A stretch of DNA of 64,000 nucleotides from Oscillospiraceae bacterium (GCA_020054675.1 JAIHAL010000001.1:1-64000), one strand, 5' to 3'. Shown: positions 33,668 to 42,343, numbered from the stretch's first letter. The notes: generated from the letters alone by a model not told the origin. Made by a program: numbers and translations.

Positions 33668-34936
33668 TTGGCGGATAATTTTTTTAATATAGATGAAAGG
33701 CTTTGCAGACTTGCCGAAATTGCCGAGGAAAAGTGTTTTGAAAAATTTAAGGAAACCGAGCGGATTGCAAGACATAACGGTGAAAAGGTGCTTGCCGCAT
33801 TTATAAAGAATAAAGTCAGCGAAAGCTGTTTTAAGGGCAGTACAGGTTATGGGTATGGCGATGGCGGCAGGGATGTTCTTGACAAGGTTTATGCCGATGT
33901 TTTCGGCGCCGAAGATGCCCTTGTGAGGCATAATTTTGTTTCGGGCACTCATGCGCTTTCGGTTGCGCTTTTTGGGGCCCTGCGGCCGGGAGATACCTTG
34001 CTTTCGGTTACGGGAAATCCTTATGATACCCTTGAAGAGGTAATAGGGATAAGAGGGAACGGAAATGGCTCGCTTAAAGATTTCGGGGTGAATTATTCCC
34101 AAATTGACCTTTTGCCGGATGGCTCTCCTAATTTAAATGAGATTTTTAAAAAATCAAAGGATGCAAAAGTGGTTTATATCCAGCGCTCAAGGGGATATTC
34201 CTTGCGGCCGGCGCTTAATGTTTCGCAGATAGGGGAAATTGCAAAAGCTGCTAAAACGGCAAATCCGGATGCAATTGTAATGGTTGACAATTGCTATGGG
34301 GAATTTGTGGAGGAAATTGAGCCTACCGAGGCAGGAGCGGATATTGTTATAGGTTCCCTTATTAAGAATCCGGGCGGTGGAATTGCCGAAACCGGAGGAT
34401 ATATTGCCGGAAGAGCGGATTTGATAGAGCTTTGCTCATATAGGCTTACATGCGTTGGCATGGGCAAAGAGGTTGGTTGCACATTGAATCAGAGCAAACC
34501 AATGTTTATGGGACTTTTTTTTGCGCCGGATGTGGTGGCAAATGCGGTAAAAACAGCAAGCTTTGCCTGCGAACTTTTTAATTTGCTGGGATTTGAGTGC
34601 CTGCCGTCAAATGCGGAAAAGCGGAGCGATATAATAACTGTTTTGAAACTTAAAAATGAGGAAAATCTTACTGCGTTTTGTCAAGGGATACAAAAAGGTT
34701 CGCCGGTGGATTCTTTTGTAACTCCCGAAGCATGGGACATGCCGGGATATGAAAGCAAGGTAATAATGGCTGCCGGAGCTTTTACAATGGGAGCTTCAAT
34801 AGAACTTTCCGCCGATGCCCCGATAAGGGAGCCTTTTGCCGCATGGATGCAGGGCGGCCTTACTTACGCAAGCGGCAGGATGGGAGTGCTGCTTGCCGCG
34901 CAAACAATGCTTGAAAGAGGCTTGATTAAGCTTTAA
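33668..34936 (+). CDS. Methionine gamma-lyase-family PLP enzyme
   Basis: 422 residues of PF06838 (often misnamed aluminium-resistance protein; YnbB-like): RIARHNGEKVLAAFI, GYGYGDGGRDVLDKVYADVFGAEDALVR, SGTHALSVALFGALRPGD, DNCYGEFVEEIEP, SLIKNPGGGIAETGGYI (PLP Lys in the SLIKNPGG motif). The true substrate of this branch is unsettled. TTG start at 33668 with AAAGGA upstream. Its position between a GNAT gene and exonuclease III gives no metabolic hint. Confidence 0.87.
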   Translation: MADNFFNIDERLCRLAEIAEEKCFEKFKETERIARHNGEKVLAAFIKNKVSESCFKGSTGYGYGDGGRDVLDKVYADVFGAEDALVRHNFVSGTHALSVALFGALRPGDTLLSVTGNPYDTLEEVIGIRGNGNGSLKDFGVNYSQIDLLPDGSPNLNEIFKKSKDAKVVYIQRSRGYSLRPALNVSQIGEIAKAAKTANPDAIVMVDNCYGEFVEEIEPTEAGADIVIGSLIKNPGGGIAETGGYIAGRADLIELCSYRLTCVGMGKEVGCTLNQSKPMFMGLFFAPDVVANAVKTASFACELFNLLGFECLPSNAEKRSDIITVLKLKNEENLTAFCQGIQKGSPVDSFVTPEAWDMPGYESKVIMAAGAFTMGASIELSADAPIREPFAAWMQGGLTYASGRMGVLLAAQTMLERGLIKL

Positions 34937-34948
34937 GAAGGTGAAAAT

Positions 34949-35701
34949 ATGAGATTTGTTTCATGGAACGTAAACGGATTAAGGGCATGCCTTGGCAAAG
35001 GCTTTGAGGATTTTTTTAAAAAGATTGACGCTGACATTTTTTGCATACAGGAAACAAAAATGCAAAAAGAACAGGCAGAAGTGCATTTTGACGGCTATTT
35101 GCAGTTTTGGAACAGCGCCGTTAAGAAGGGATATTCCGGAACTGCGGTTTTTGCAAAAAACGAGCCGCTTTCCGTTTCTTACGATATGGGGATTGAGGAG
35201 CACGACAGCGAGGGGCGTATAATCACCCTTGAATATGAAGATTTTTTTCTTGTCAACGTGTATACTCCAAATGCGCAAAGGGAGCTTGCAAGGCTTAATT
35301 ACAGGATGCGCTGGGAAGATGATTTTCGCGCTTATGTAAAAAAACTTGACCTGCAAAAGCCGGTTATTGTATGCGGGGATTTGAATGTTGCACATAAGGA
35401 AATAGACCTTAAAAATCCCAAGACAAACGTAGGCAATGCCGGATTCACTCCGGAAGAAAGGGAAAAGATGACAAAGCTTTTGGAAAGCGGCTTTGTGGAT
35501 TCGTTCAGATATCTTTATCCGGATAAAACAGGCGCATACACATGGTGGTCGTATATGTTCAACGCAAGGGCAAACAATGCCGGATGGCGCATAGATTATT
35601 TTCTTGTTTCGGAGCGTATAAAGGATAAAATAAAGGACGCCAAAATACATTCCGATGTTTTTGGGAGTGACCATTGTCCTGTTGAGCTTGAAATATTTTA
35701 A
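34949..35701 (+). CDS. xth: Exodeoxyribonuclease III (AP endonuclease)
   Basis: 250 residues of the exonuclease III/APE1 family: FVSWNVNGLRACL (metal Asn), FCIQETKMQ (catalytic Glu), GYSGTAVF, NVYTPNAQRELARLNYRMRWE, CGDLNVAH (Asp/Asn), WWSYMFNARANNAGWRIDYFLVSE and final GSDHCPVELEI (catalytic His). It nicks DNA at abasic sites in base-excision repair. Followed directly by nth, a fitting repair pair. Confidence 0.94.
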   Translation: MRFVSWNVNGLRACLGKGFEDFFKKIDADIFCIQETKMQKEQAEVHFDGYLQFWNSAVKKGYSGTAVFAKNEPLSVSYDMGIEEHDSEGRIITLEYEDFFLVNVYTPNAQRELARLNYRMRWEDDFRAYVKKLDLQKPVIVCGDLNVAHKEIDLKNPKTNVGNAGFTPEEREKMTKLLESGFVDSFRYLYPDKTGAYTWWSYMFNARANNAGWRIDYFLVSERIKDKIKDAKIHSDVFGSDHCPVELEIF

Positions 35702-35712
35702 GAGGTATCCCT

Positions 35713-36363
35713 ATGAAACTTAAAGAACGCGCGGAGCTTATTGTCAAGGCGCTTGATATGATTTACCCAGATGCGGCCTGTTCGCTTGAATATAAAAAAC
35801 CTTATGAACTCTTGATAGCAACAAGGCTTTCGGCGCAGTGCACTGATGCAAGGGTGAATATCGTAACGAGGGATTTGTTTAAAAAATACTCCTCTTTGGA
35901 GGCTTTTGCCGAGGCGGATTTTGAGGAGCTTGCAAACGATATAAAATCATGCGGACTTTATAAGACGAAAGCCGCAAGCATAATTGAAATGAGCAGGCAG
36001 ATTATTGAAAAGCATGGAGGGGAAATCCCAAATACTTTGGAGGGACTGCTTTCCCTGCCCGGAGTAGGCAGAAAAACGGCAAATTTAATAATGGGCGATG
36101 TTTTTGGCAAACCTGCGATAGTTACCGATACGCATTGCATAAGGATAAGCTTTCGCCTTAAACTTACCAAAAATAAAGAGCCTTTCAAGGTTGAAAAGGA
36201 TTTGATTAAAGTTATTCCTTTGGAAGCTTCGGCAAAATTTTGCCACCAGCTTGTTTTGTTTGGCAGGGAATTTTGCAGCGCAAGGTCGCCTAAATGTGAA
36301 ATTTGCCCTTTAAGAAGGATATTTTTTGAAAAATGCGGTGAGGAGCTTTCCTGCAAAGTTTAA
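35713..36363 (+). CDS. nth: Endonuclease III
   Basis: 216 residues. Helix-hairpin-helix LPGVGRKTANLIMG with catalytic Lys K121, catalytic Asp D139 in VTDTHCIR. DNA glycosylase/AP lyase for oxidised pyrimidines. The Fe-S loop has C188, C195, C198 and C208: spacing 6-2-9 instead of the usual 6-2-5, so the fourth ligand is displaced by four residues. GAGG precedes the ATG; 11 bases after xth, same operon. Confidence 0.92.
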   Translation: MKLKERAELIVKALDMIYPDAACSLEYKKPYELLIATRLSAQCTDARVNIVTRDLFKKYSSLEAFAEADFEELANDIKSCGLYKTKAASIIEMSRQIIEKHGGEIPNTLEGLLSLPGVGRKTANLIMGDVFGKPAIVTDTHCIRISFRLKLTKNKEPFKVEKDLIKVIPLEASAKFCHQLVLFGREFCSARSPKCEICPLRRIFFEKCGEELSCKV

Positions 36364-36372
36364 ATTGTAAAA

Positions 36373-36417
36373 AATGCCTGTCGAAATGTTTTAAATGAGG
36401 CAGGCATTAAATATTTT
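36373..36417 (+). terminator. Weak terminator after nth
   Basis: AATGCCTG (36373-36380) pairs with CAGGCATT (36401-36408); the loop is 20 bases and the T-run (ATATTTTT) is modest. Confidence 0.4.
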
Positions 36418-36422
36418 TGCAA

Positions 36423-36476
36423 TTGTCAACCTAAAATAAATTTAAGGTTGACAAATTTGATTTTTTATGCTAAAAT
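36423..36476 (+). promoter_or_regulatory. BirA-type biotin operator overlapping the bioY promoter
   Basis: TTGTCAACC (36423-36431), 14 bases, GGTTGACAA (36446-36454): perfect 9-bp arms as in the BirA operator. TTGACA of the right arm is also the -35 box (36448-36453), with TAAAAT at 36471-36476 after 17 bp. Biotinyl-AMP-bound BirA would block the polymerase and shut bioY off when biotin is plentiful. Confidence 0.88.
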
Positions 36477-36520
36477 AACCCTGCTTTGAAAATATTTTTT
36501 AAAGATTGGGGAATGAAAAA

Positions 36521-37054
36521 ATGTCAAAAATTTCAACAAAACAGCTTGCCTTGACGGCAATGTTCGCGGCGCTTACTGCGGTGCTTTCTCAAATATCAAT
36601 TCCTTTGCCGACAGGGGTGCCGATTACTTTGCAAACCCTTGCGGTTTCACTTTGCGGTTATGTGCTCGGATGGCAGTACGGCGGTGCGGCGGTGCTGGTT
36701 TATCTTATGCTTGGAGCGGTAGGCGTTCCTGTTTTTGCGGGATTTACCGGCGGATTTTCACATTTTTGGGGGTATACCGGCGGATTTTTAATTGGATTTC
36801 TTTTTATGGCAGTAATTACGGGATTTAGCTTTAAATTCAGCAATAAATTCATAAAGATTAGTTTTGGCATAGCCGGTTTGCTTGTTTGCCACTTGTTGGG
36901 AGCTGTCCAGTTTTCTGTTTTAAGCGGAAATGGATTTTTGAAGTCAATTCTTTTGGTATCGCTGCCTTATATTGTAAAGGATATTATTTCGGTTGTGGCG
37001 GCATATTTTGCCTCAATTGCAATAAGAAAAGCTTTGCGTTATGAAGCGGCTTAA
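36521..37054 (+). CDS. bioY: Biotin transporter substrate-binding subunit
   Basis: 177 residues, S component of the ECF biotin importer: six hydrophobic helices, TALTAVLSQISIPLPTGVPITLQTLAVSL, GAVGVPVFAGFTGGFSHFWGYTGGFLIGF (BioY signature) and LLVCHLLGAVQF. Works with shared EcfA/T proteins not seen here. ATG at 36521 follows TTGGGGAATG; the upstream TTG at 36506 is rejected. Operator upstream confirms biotin control. Overlaps the next gene by 14 bases. Confidence 0.92.
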   Translation: MSKISTKQLALTAMFAALTAVLSQISIPLPTGVPITLQTLAVSLCGYVLGWQYGGAAVLVYLMLGAVGVPVFAGFTGGFSHFWGYTGGFLIGFLFMAVITGFSFKFSNKFIKISFGIAGLLVCHLLGAVQFSVLSGNGFLKSILLVSLPYIVKDIISVVAAYFASIAIRKALRYEAA

Positions 37055-37463
37055 AATAAGGGCGCATCACCTTTTTTGCATGCTTTTGTTTTCGGGAAAG
37101 GGCTATGATGAAAAGTTTTCCCAAAACATGAACGGGATTGTGTGCGAATTGCGCAATAATCCGGAACAAAGCTTGATTTTGTTAAAAGAGCCGGATGACA
37201 TATGCTCTTGCTGCCCAAACCTTTTGCAGGGAGAATGCATTTTGGGCAATGAAGATGTAATAAATAAAGATGAAACGGTTTTGTCCGGATTAAAGCTTGA
37301 AGCAGGTAAAGAATATACATATAAAGAAATTCTTGATGTTATTTTAAACAGTGAAATAAGTGAGATTTTTAAAAATTGCTGCGGAGATTGCAGATGGCAT
37401 AGGATTGGTCTATGCAGCTGCGGGCAGCTTGTTGAAAATTGCAGAACATATAGCAAGGGTTAA
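37041..37463 (+). CDS. DUF1284-domain protein
   Basis: 140 residues with the DUF1284 opening LKIRAHHLFCMLLFSGKGYDEKFSQNM and a Cys-rich rest (CSCCPN, CCGDCRWHRIGLCSCGQ) that looks suited to bind zinc or an Fe-S cluster. The family has no known function and is often linked to iron-sulfur or methyl-corrinoid contexts. Its ATG overlaps bioY by 14 bases and so shares the biotin-controlled transcript; a link to biotin is inference only. Confidence 0.82.
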   Translation: MKRLKIRAHHLFCMLLFSGKGYDEKFSQNMNGIVCELRNNPEQSLILLKEPDDICSCCPNLLQGECILGNEDVINKDETVLSGLKLEAGKEYTYKEILDVILNSEISEIFKNCCGDCRWHRIGLCSCGQLVENCRTYSKG

Positions 37464-37496
37464 ACTCCTGCCGCTTTCGGGCGGCGGGAGTTTTTT
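37464..37496 (+). terminator. Terminator after the bioY operon
   Basis: An 11-bp GC-rich stem (ACTCCTGCCGC, 37464-37474, with GCGGCGGGAGT, 37481-37491) closed by TTTCGG, then six Ts. Confidence 0.9.
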
Positions 37497-37497
37497 G

Positions 37498-37526
37498 TTC
37501 TATTCTTGTCCCGTAAGGCATATTAT
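37498..37526 (+). promoter_or_regulatory. Sigma-E-like promoter of spoIIIA
   Basis: CATATTAT (37519-37526) matches the sigma-E -10 consensus CATAnnnT; 14 bp upstream TTCTATT (37498-37504) is a 5/7 match to the -35 consensus GHATATT. No SigA boxes are visible. The spoIIIA operon is sigma-E-controlled in Bacillus. Confidence 0.5.
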
Positions 37527-37561
37527 TAGGCAAGAAGATTTTAAAGACGGGAGAGATAAAG

Positions 37562-38554
37562 ATGGAGGAAAAAAATTTTGATAGGCTGATTCTTTATTTT
37601 TCAGATAAAATAAGGAGCGCTTTGGAAAAGGTTTCAATTAAAGACCAGATTCAGGAAATAAGGCTTAGAGCTGAAAAACCGCTTTCGGTTACGTCTTTTG
37701 GAAAAGAGCTTTTTATAACGGAAAACGGAGGGATTTCAAGCAGTCCGTCAATAGGGCTTATAGTAGGTAAAAGGGATGTCGATTACAGCTTTAAGGCGGT
37801 TTGCGAATATTCGGTTCACAGCTTTCAAAAAGAGCTTTCGCAAGGTTATATAACTTTGCCGGGCGGACACCGCGTGGGACTTTGCGGAAGCGCGGTCATC
37901 AAGGATGGAAAAATGGAAACAATCAAACATATATCGGGCATGAATTTCAGGATTGCAAATGAGGTCAAAGGATGCGCCGATGAAATTATGAAAATTCTTT
38001 TTAATTCAAAGATTGCCGGAACTTTAATAATAGGTCCTCCTTTAAGCGGAAAAACAACTGTTTTAAGGGATTTGTGCCGACAGCTTGGCAATTTGCGAAA
38101 GGTTTCGCTTATTGATGAAAGAGGAGAAATTGCTTCGGTTTATCAAGGCATTCCCCAAAACGATGTAGGGATATGCACCGATGTTTTTGACGGATACCAG
38201 AAAGAGGACGGCATGGCGGCGGCAATAAGGGCAATGTCCCCTGAAATCATTGTAGTGGATGAAATAGGCGGATTAAATGACTGCATGGCGATTGAAAGGT
38301 GCTCCAATGCTGGTGTTGTGGTAATTGCAAGCGCACATGCAGGCTCATTTGAAGAACTTGACGAAAGGAAGCATATAAAGGCATTGCTTGACCAAAGGAT
38401 TTTCAGTCAGGTGGTTCTTTTGGGAAACCGTGAAAAACCCGGGGTTATAAAAGATATAAAAGAGGTGCAAAGGCATGCTGAAAATATTAGGAATGCTGCT
38501 GATTATCACAACTACGGGGCTGACGGGAATTATATTCTCAAAAAGGTTAACTGA
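37562..38554 (+). CDS. spoIIIAA: Stage III sporulation protein AA (ATPase)
   Basis: 330 residues. Secretion-type ATPase of the SpoIIIA-SpoIIQ channel: YITLPGGHRVGLCG, P-loop GPPLSGKTTVLRDL (near residue 157), SLIDERGEIA, VGICTDVFDGYQKEDGM, ISPEIIVVDEIGG-type Walker B. It energises the mother-cell side of the feeding-tube complex. The last 80 bases overlap spoIIIAB, longer than usual. Confidence 0.95.
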   Translation: MEEKNFDRLILYFSDKIRSALEKVSIKDQIQEIRLRAEKPLSVTSFGKELFITENGGISSSPSIGLIVGKRDVDYSFKAVCEYSVHSFQKELSQGYITLPGGHRVGLCGSAVIKDGKMETIKHISGMNFRIANEVKGCADEIMKILFNSKIAGTLIIGPPLSGKTTVLRDLCRQLGNLRKVSLIDERGEIASVYQGIPQNDVGICTDVFDGYQKEDGMAAAIRAMSPEIIVVDEIGGLNDCMAIERCSNAGVVVIASAHAGSFEELDERKHIKALLDQRIFSQVVLLGNREKPGVIKDIKEVQRHAENIRNAADYHNYGADGNYILKKVN

Positions 38555-38984
38555 AAGAGTTGAATTTTTGTCCCTTTTAAAACTTATGCTTGAAGAAATT
38601 TCAATACAAATCCGGTTTCAGGCATCGACCTTGTCTGAAATTCTGGATGTTCTTTGCCGTGACAAGACACTTTCCGCGCTGGATTTTCTTAATGAAATAA
38701 AGAAAAATTATCTGCCCTATGAGGATTTTTATGAAGCATGGTCAATGGGCATTGAAAAATGCCGGTACCCTTTTTTAAAAGAAACGGATGTGGAATTCAT
38801 TAAAGGGATAGGTTTTTCGCTTGGCAAAAGCGACATAGAGGGCCAGCTTGGGATGATAAGCATACATATGGGCAATCTTGGGCTTATTATTGAAAAAGCA
38901 AGAGAGGAAAGGGATAAAAAGGGAAAGCTTTACCGTTCGCTTGGGATTTTAAGCGGAGCTTTTATTTCAATTCTTTTGGTTTAG
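38475..38984 (+). CDS. spoIIIAB: Stage III sporulation protein AB
   Basis: 169 residues. N-terminal membrane helix (LKILGMLLIITTTGLTGIIFS), a coiled-coil/GspF-like helical domain with RVEFLSLLKLMLEEISIQIRF, and a final hydrophobic helix GILSGAFISILLV. Equivalent to a type II secretion GspF half. Starts inside spoIIIAA. Confidence 0.92.
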   Translation: MLKILGMLLIITTTGLTGIIFSKRLTERVEFLSLLKLMLEEISIQIRFQASTLSEILDVLCRDKTLSALDFLNEIKKNYLPYEDFYEAWSMGIEKCRYPFLKETDVEFIKGIGFSLGKSDIEGQLGMISIHMGNLGLIIEKAREERDKKGKLYRSLGILSGAFISILLV

Positions 38985-39004
38985 TTTAGCTTTTGGAGGT
39001 TTAA

Positions 39005-39202
39005 ATGAATATAGATTTGATTTTTAAAATTGCGGGAATAGGGATAATCGTTGCGGTGCTCAATCTTCTTTTAAAGCGGGCGGAGCGTGAAGAGCAGGCC
39101 ATGATGACCACTCTTGCCGGGCTTATTGTGGTGCTGATGATAATAATCAACGAAATAAGCAATCTTTTTGAAACCATAAAGAGTGTGTTTGGATTATGGT
39201 GA
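39005..39202 (+). CDS. spoIIIAC: Stage III sporulation protein AC
   Basis: 65 residues with two membrane helices (FKIAGIGIIVAVLNLLLK; TLAGLIVVLMIIINEIS), the usual length. TTTGGAGGTT precedes the ATG. Small membrane subunit of the channel. Confidence 0.92.
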   Translation: MNIDLIFKIAGIGIIVAVLNLLLKRAEREEQAMMTTLAGLIVVLMIIINEISNLFETIKSVFGLW

Positions 39203-39591
39203 CAAGTATAATTCAAATTGCTTCGCTTGCCGTAATATCGGTGGCGCTGTGCAAACTGATGGACAAGTATGACAGGATATACGGGCTTATGATAGGAGCT
39301 GCCGCATCGGTTTTGATTATCCTTGCTGTTTTTGCTTTTGTATCCCCGATTATCCAAACTGTTGACAGGCTTTTTTCGGCATCCGCCATTGACAACCAGT
39401 ATGTCGAGATTTTATTTAAGGCCCTTGGAGTGTGTTATATAATCCAGTTTGCCTGTGATATATGCCGTGACGGCGGCGAAAACACCCTTGCCGCGCAGCT
39501 TGAGTTTGCAGGGAAAGTATGTCTTTTGACGCTTGCGCTTCCGTTGTTTCAAAAATTGTCGGAAATAGTAATGAAGTTCATGTCTCTTTAA
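39196..39591 (+). CDS. spoIIIAD: Stage III sporulation protein AD
   Basis: 131 residues with about four membrane helices: IIQIASLAVISVALCKLMDKY, IYGLMIGAAASVLIILAVFAFV, ALGVCYIIQFACDICRDGGE, LCL... The ICRDxGE pattern is typical for SpoIIIAD. Overlaps spoIIIAC by seven bases. Confidence 0.92.
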   Translation: MVTSIIQIASLAVISVALCKLMDKYDRIYGLMIGAAASVLIILAVFAFVSPIIQTVDRLFSASAIDNQYVEILFKALGVCYIIQFACDICRDGGENTLAAQLEFAGKVCLLTLALPLFQKLSEIVMKFMSL

Positions 39592-39605
39592 AAAGAGGGG
39601 AAAGA

Positions 39606-40730
39606 ATGAAAAGGATTTTTTGCATACTTCTTATGTTTTTGGTTATTGGAGCAGTTCCCGTTATGGCCGCAGACGGAGATGTCCTTAAAAATACGGTTAA
39701 GGCAAGCGGCGTGGAAAATATATCGCTTCCGGAAAGTGCCGGGGATTTTGCGGATAAAAACGGAATAAATGTATCCGAGCCGGAAAAAATGCTGGAAATC
39801 ACTCCGAAAATGGTTTTTGATTACATATTGGACGGGCTTAAGAACAAGCTTTTAAATCCGCTTAAAGTTCTTGGCAAGCTTTTTTCGGTTATTTTGCTGG
39901 CGTCTTTGATTGCCGGGATGGGGGATACCGTTTCAAGCAAGGGGATGTCAAAGATATATGGGATAATAAGCACTCTTATTTGCGTTGGCATAATTTCCGA
40001 ACCGGTTTGCTCATGTATTCAATCGGTTTCAGATACTCTGATTTGCGGCGGGAATTTCATGGTAAGCTATGTCCCTGTTTTTTCAGGCATAGTTGCGGCA
40101 AGCGGAAACATTTCTTCTGCGGGAAGCTACAGCGTGATTATTTTTGCGGTTTGCGAAATTTCAACGCAAATAGCTTCAAAGATTTTAATGCCGCTTTTGG
40201 GACTTTGCCTTGCAATGGCCGTTGTGGAGTCTATAAATCCGGCAATTTCTCTTTCTGGCATTACGGACGGGATAAAGAAAGCGGCCGTATGGGGCATAGG
40301 ATTTGTAATGACGGTTTTTGTGGGACTTTTGACTATACAAAGCGTTATCGGGGTGTCTGCTGATACGGTTTCGGCAAAGGCGGCAAAATTTGTGGTTTCA
40401 AGCGTTGTGCCTGTGGTGGGAGGTGCAATTTCTGATGCCTATTCGGCAATAAAGGGGAGTCTTGGAATTTTAAAAAGCGGTGTTGGAAGCTATGGGATAG
40501 CAGCGCTTTTGCTTACAATGCTGCCGTCAATAATTTCGGTTGTTTTGCTGGAAGCTGCAGTTTGGTGCGGAGCAATAGTCTCGGAAATTTTTGGAATAAA
40601 AGAAATAAACAGCCTTTTAAAAAATGTTGTTTCGGTGCTCTCGATTGCGTTGAGCCTGCTTTTGTGCTTTACGATGATGCTTGTGGTTTCAACGGCAATA
40701 ATCATGATGCTTGGTCTTAATATGTTTTAA
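39606..40730 (+). CDS. spoIIIAE: Stage III sporulation protein AE
   Basis: 374 residues: cleavable signal peptide (MKRIFCILLMFLVIGAVPVMA), then a multi-helix membrane protein, with VLGKLFSVILLASLIAGMGD and a Gly/Ser-rich run typical of SpoIIIAE. ATG at 39606 follows GAGGGGAAAG; the upstream frame overlaps spoIIIAD and is rejected. Confidence 0.93.
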   Translation: MKRIFCILLMFLVIGAVPVMAADGDVLKNTVKASGVENISLPESAGDFADKNGINVSEPEKMLEITPKMVFDYILDGLKNKLLNPLKVLGKLFSVILLASLIAGMGDTVSSKGMSKIYGIISTLICVGIISEPVCSCIQSVSDTLICGGNFMVSYVPVFSGIVAASGNISSAGSYSVIIFAVCEISTQIASKILMPLLGLCLAMAVVESINPAISLSGITDGIKKAAVWGIGFVMTVFVGLLTIQSVIGVSADTVSAKAAKFVVSSVVPVVGGAISDAYSAIKGSLGILKSGVGSYGIAALLLTMLPSIISVVLLEAAVWCGAIVSEIFGIKEINSLLKNVVSVLSIALSLLLCFTMMLVVSTAIIMMLGLNMF

Positions 40731-40741
40731 GGGTGGGTAAA

Positions 40742-41203
40742 ATGGAGGCCTTAAAAAAACTTGTTGCAGTTTCCTGTTTTTTGGCGGTTGGAATTTCCAT
40801 ACTGGACATGCTTTGTCCGGAAAAAAAGTTTGAAAAGCAAATGCGCCTGATTTTTTCGCTTTTCTTTTTAATAGGACTTGCCGCTCCTTTTTTATCGGGA
40901 GGGGGATTTAGCTTTGAAGGTTTTAATTTGTCAGGGAAAAATGATTTTTCGTCGGTTCAGGATAGTTTAAAAGAGGATTACAAGACAGCAATTGAAAAGA
41001 ATATAAGCTCCGCATTGCTTGAAAAATTAAAGGCAAACGGTATAAATGCCGATAAAATCTCAACTAATGTTAATATTTCGGACGACAACAGCATATCTAT
41101 TAGTGAAATAGAGGTGGAGCTTTCAGATAAAGGTCTTGAGCATAAAGCTTTTGACGTTATAAAGAACGAGGTTGGCGGGGATGTCAGAATCTCCATAAAT
41201 TAG
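40742..41203 (+). CDS. spoIIIAF: Stage III sporulation protein AF
   Basis: 153 residues: two N-terminal helices (LVAVSCFLAVGISILDMLC; IFSLFFLIGLAAPFL) and a soluble ring-building-motif-like domain at the end (SISEIEVELSDKG). ATG at 40742 follows GGGTGGG; GTG at 40733 is an alternative. Confidence 0.9.
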   Translation: MEALKKLVAVSCFLAVGISILDMLCPEKKFEKQMRLIFSLFFLIGLAAPFLSGGGFSFEGFNLSGKNDFSSVQDSLKEDYKTAIEKNISSALLEKLKANGINADKISTNVNISDDNSISISEIEVELSDKGLEHKAFDVIKNEVGGDVRISIN

Positions 41204-41218
41204 CGGGAGTAAAGTGAT

Positions 41219-41746
41219 ATGGAAAGTATAATCAATTTTTTAAAAAATAAAATAGGCAAGGAAAACGCTCTTAAAGCAATTATAATTTTGGGATTTGCAG
41301 GCATAGCCTTAATAATGCTTTCGGAATTTTTGCCGCAAAAAACAAAAACCGAGACCGAAAAAGACATAGTAACGGAAAATTTTCAAAAAGAAACATCCCA
41401 AAAGCTTGAGGAAGTGCTTTCCGCCATTGACGGAGTCGGAAAAATAAAGGTGATGCTTACCGTATCTTGCACGGAAGAGTATGTTTATGCTGAAGAGGGG
41501 AGTAGCAGCAATTCTTCCGGTGACGGGAAAACTGCTTCCCAAAGTGAAAATAAGCCGGTGCTGATAGATTCCGGCGATAAAAAGGAGGCGCTTGTAAAAA
41601 AGGTTATAAATCCGCAAATCAACGGCGTGGTAATTGTATGCGAAGGGGGAGGAAACGCAAGAGTCTGCGAAAGGATATATATGGCCGTATCTACGGCGTT
41701 GGGGATTTCTACCGCAAAAATATATGTGGCGCAAGGCACGCCTTAA
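41219..41746 (+). CDS. spoIIIAG: Stage III sporulation protein AG
   Basis: 175 residues: one membrane helix (ALKAIIILGFAGIALIMLSEFL), then the ring-building motif domain (QKLEEVLSAIDGVGKIKVMLTV ... GVVIVCEGGGNARVCERIYMAVSTALGI). It forms a large ring in the intermembrane space. A Ser/Gly-rich loop (SSSNSSGDGK) interrupts the domain. Confidence 0.93.
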   Translation: MESIINFLKNKIGKENALKAIIILGFAGIALIMLSEFLPQKTKTETEKDIVTENFQKETSQKLEEVLSAIDGVGKIKVMLTVSCTEEYVYAEEGSSSNSSGDGKTASQSENKPVLIDSGDKKEALVKKVINPQINGVVIVCEGGGNARVCERIYMAVSTALGISTAKIYVAQGTP

Positions 41747-41791
41747 AAATGCCTGAAATAAAGGCCCGCGAGGCAGAATGGAGAATTGAAG

Positions 41792-42337
41792 ATGAAAAAA
41801 CCAAATATTATCATAAGGAAAAACCACATTATTTTAGCTTGCCTGACATTGATTTTGGGTATAGCAATTTATTTAAGCTATGCTTTTACCCAAACCGGAG
41901 ATAAACTTGCGGCGACAAATGCGCTTGACTCCTCTTCCGGCTCAGGTGGAAACTATGGTGATGCGGCTTTTGTAAATGCCGATGAATCGGATGATTATTT
42001 TGCAAAAGCAAGGCTTGACAGGATTACAAAAAGGGATGAAGCAGTGCAAACGCTTCAAACCATGCTTAACGGAGGGGATTTGACCGAAGAAGAAAAAGCA
42101 TCCATTACCCAAGATGCCGTAAGTCTTTCAAAGCTTGTAGAAAGCGAAGGAGTAATTGAAAACTTGATAAAAGCGCAGGGATTTAAAGATTGCGTGGTAT
42201 ATCTTGACGGGCAGTCCGCAAATATAGTGGTAAAAACTGACGGGTTGGTTGCATCCGAAGCCGCAAAGATAAAAGATATTTTGCTCAGTCAAGTATCGGT
42301 TCCCGCTGATAAAATTACAATAATTGAAGTTAAATAA
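41792..42337 (+). CDS. spoIIIAH: Stage III sporulation protein AH
   Basis: 181 residues: one membrane helix (HIILACLTLILGIAIYLSYAF) and a ring-building-motif domain (LVESEGVIENLIKAQGFKDCVVYLDGQSANIVV). It binds SpoIIQ across the septum. ATG at 41792 follows GGAGA; TTG at 41786 is an alternative. Confidence 0.92.
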   Translation: MKKPNIIIRKNHIILACLTLILGIAIYLSYAFTQTGDKLAATNALDSSSGSGGNYGDAAFVNADESDDYFAKARLDRITKRDEAVQTLQTMLNGGDLTEEEKASITQDAVSLSKLVESEGVIENLIKAQGFKDCVVYLDGQSANIVVKTDGLVASEAAKIKDILLSQVSVPADKITIIEVK

Positions 42338-42343
42338 AAATTC

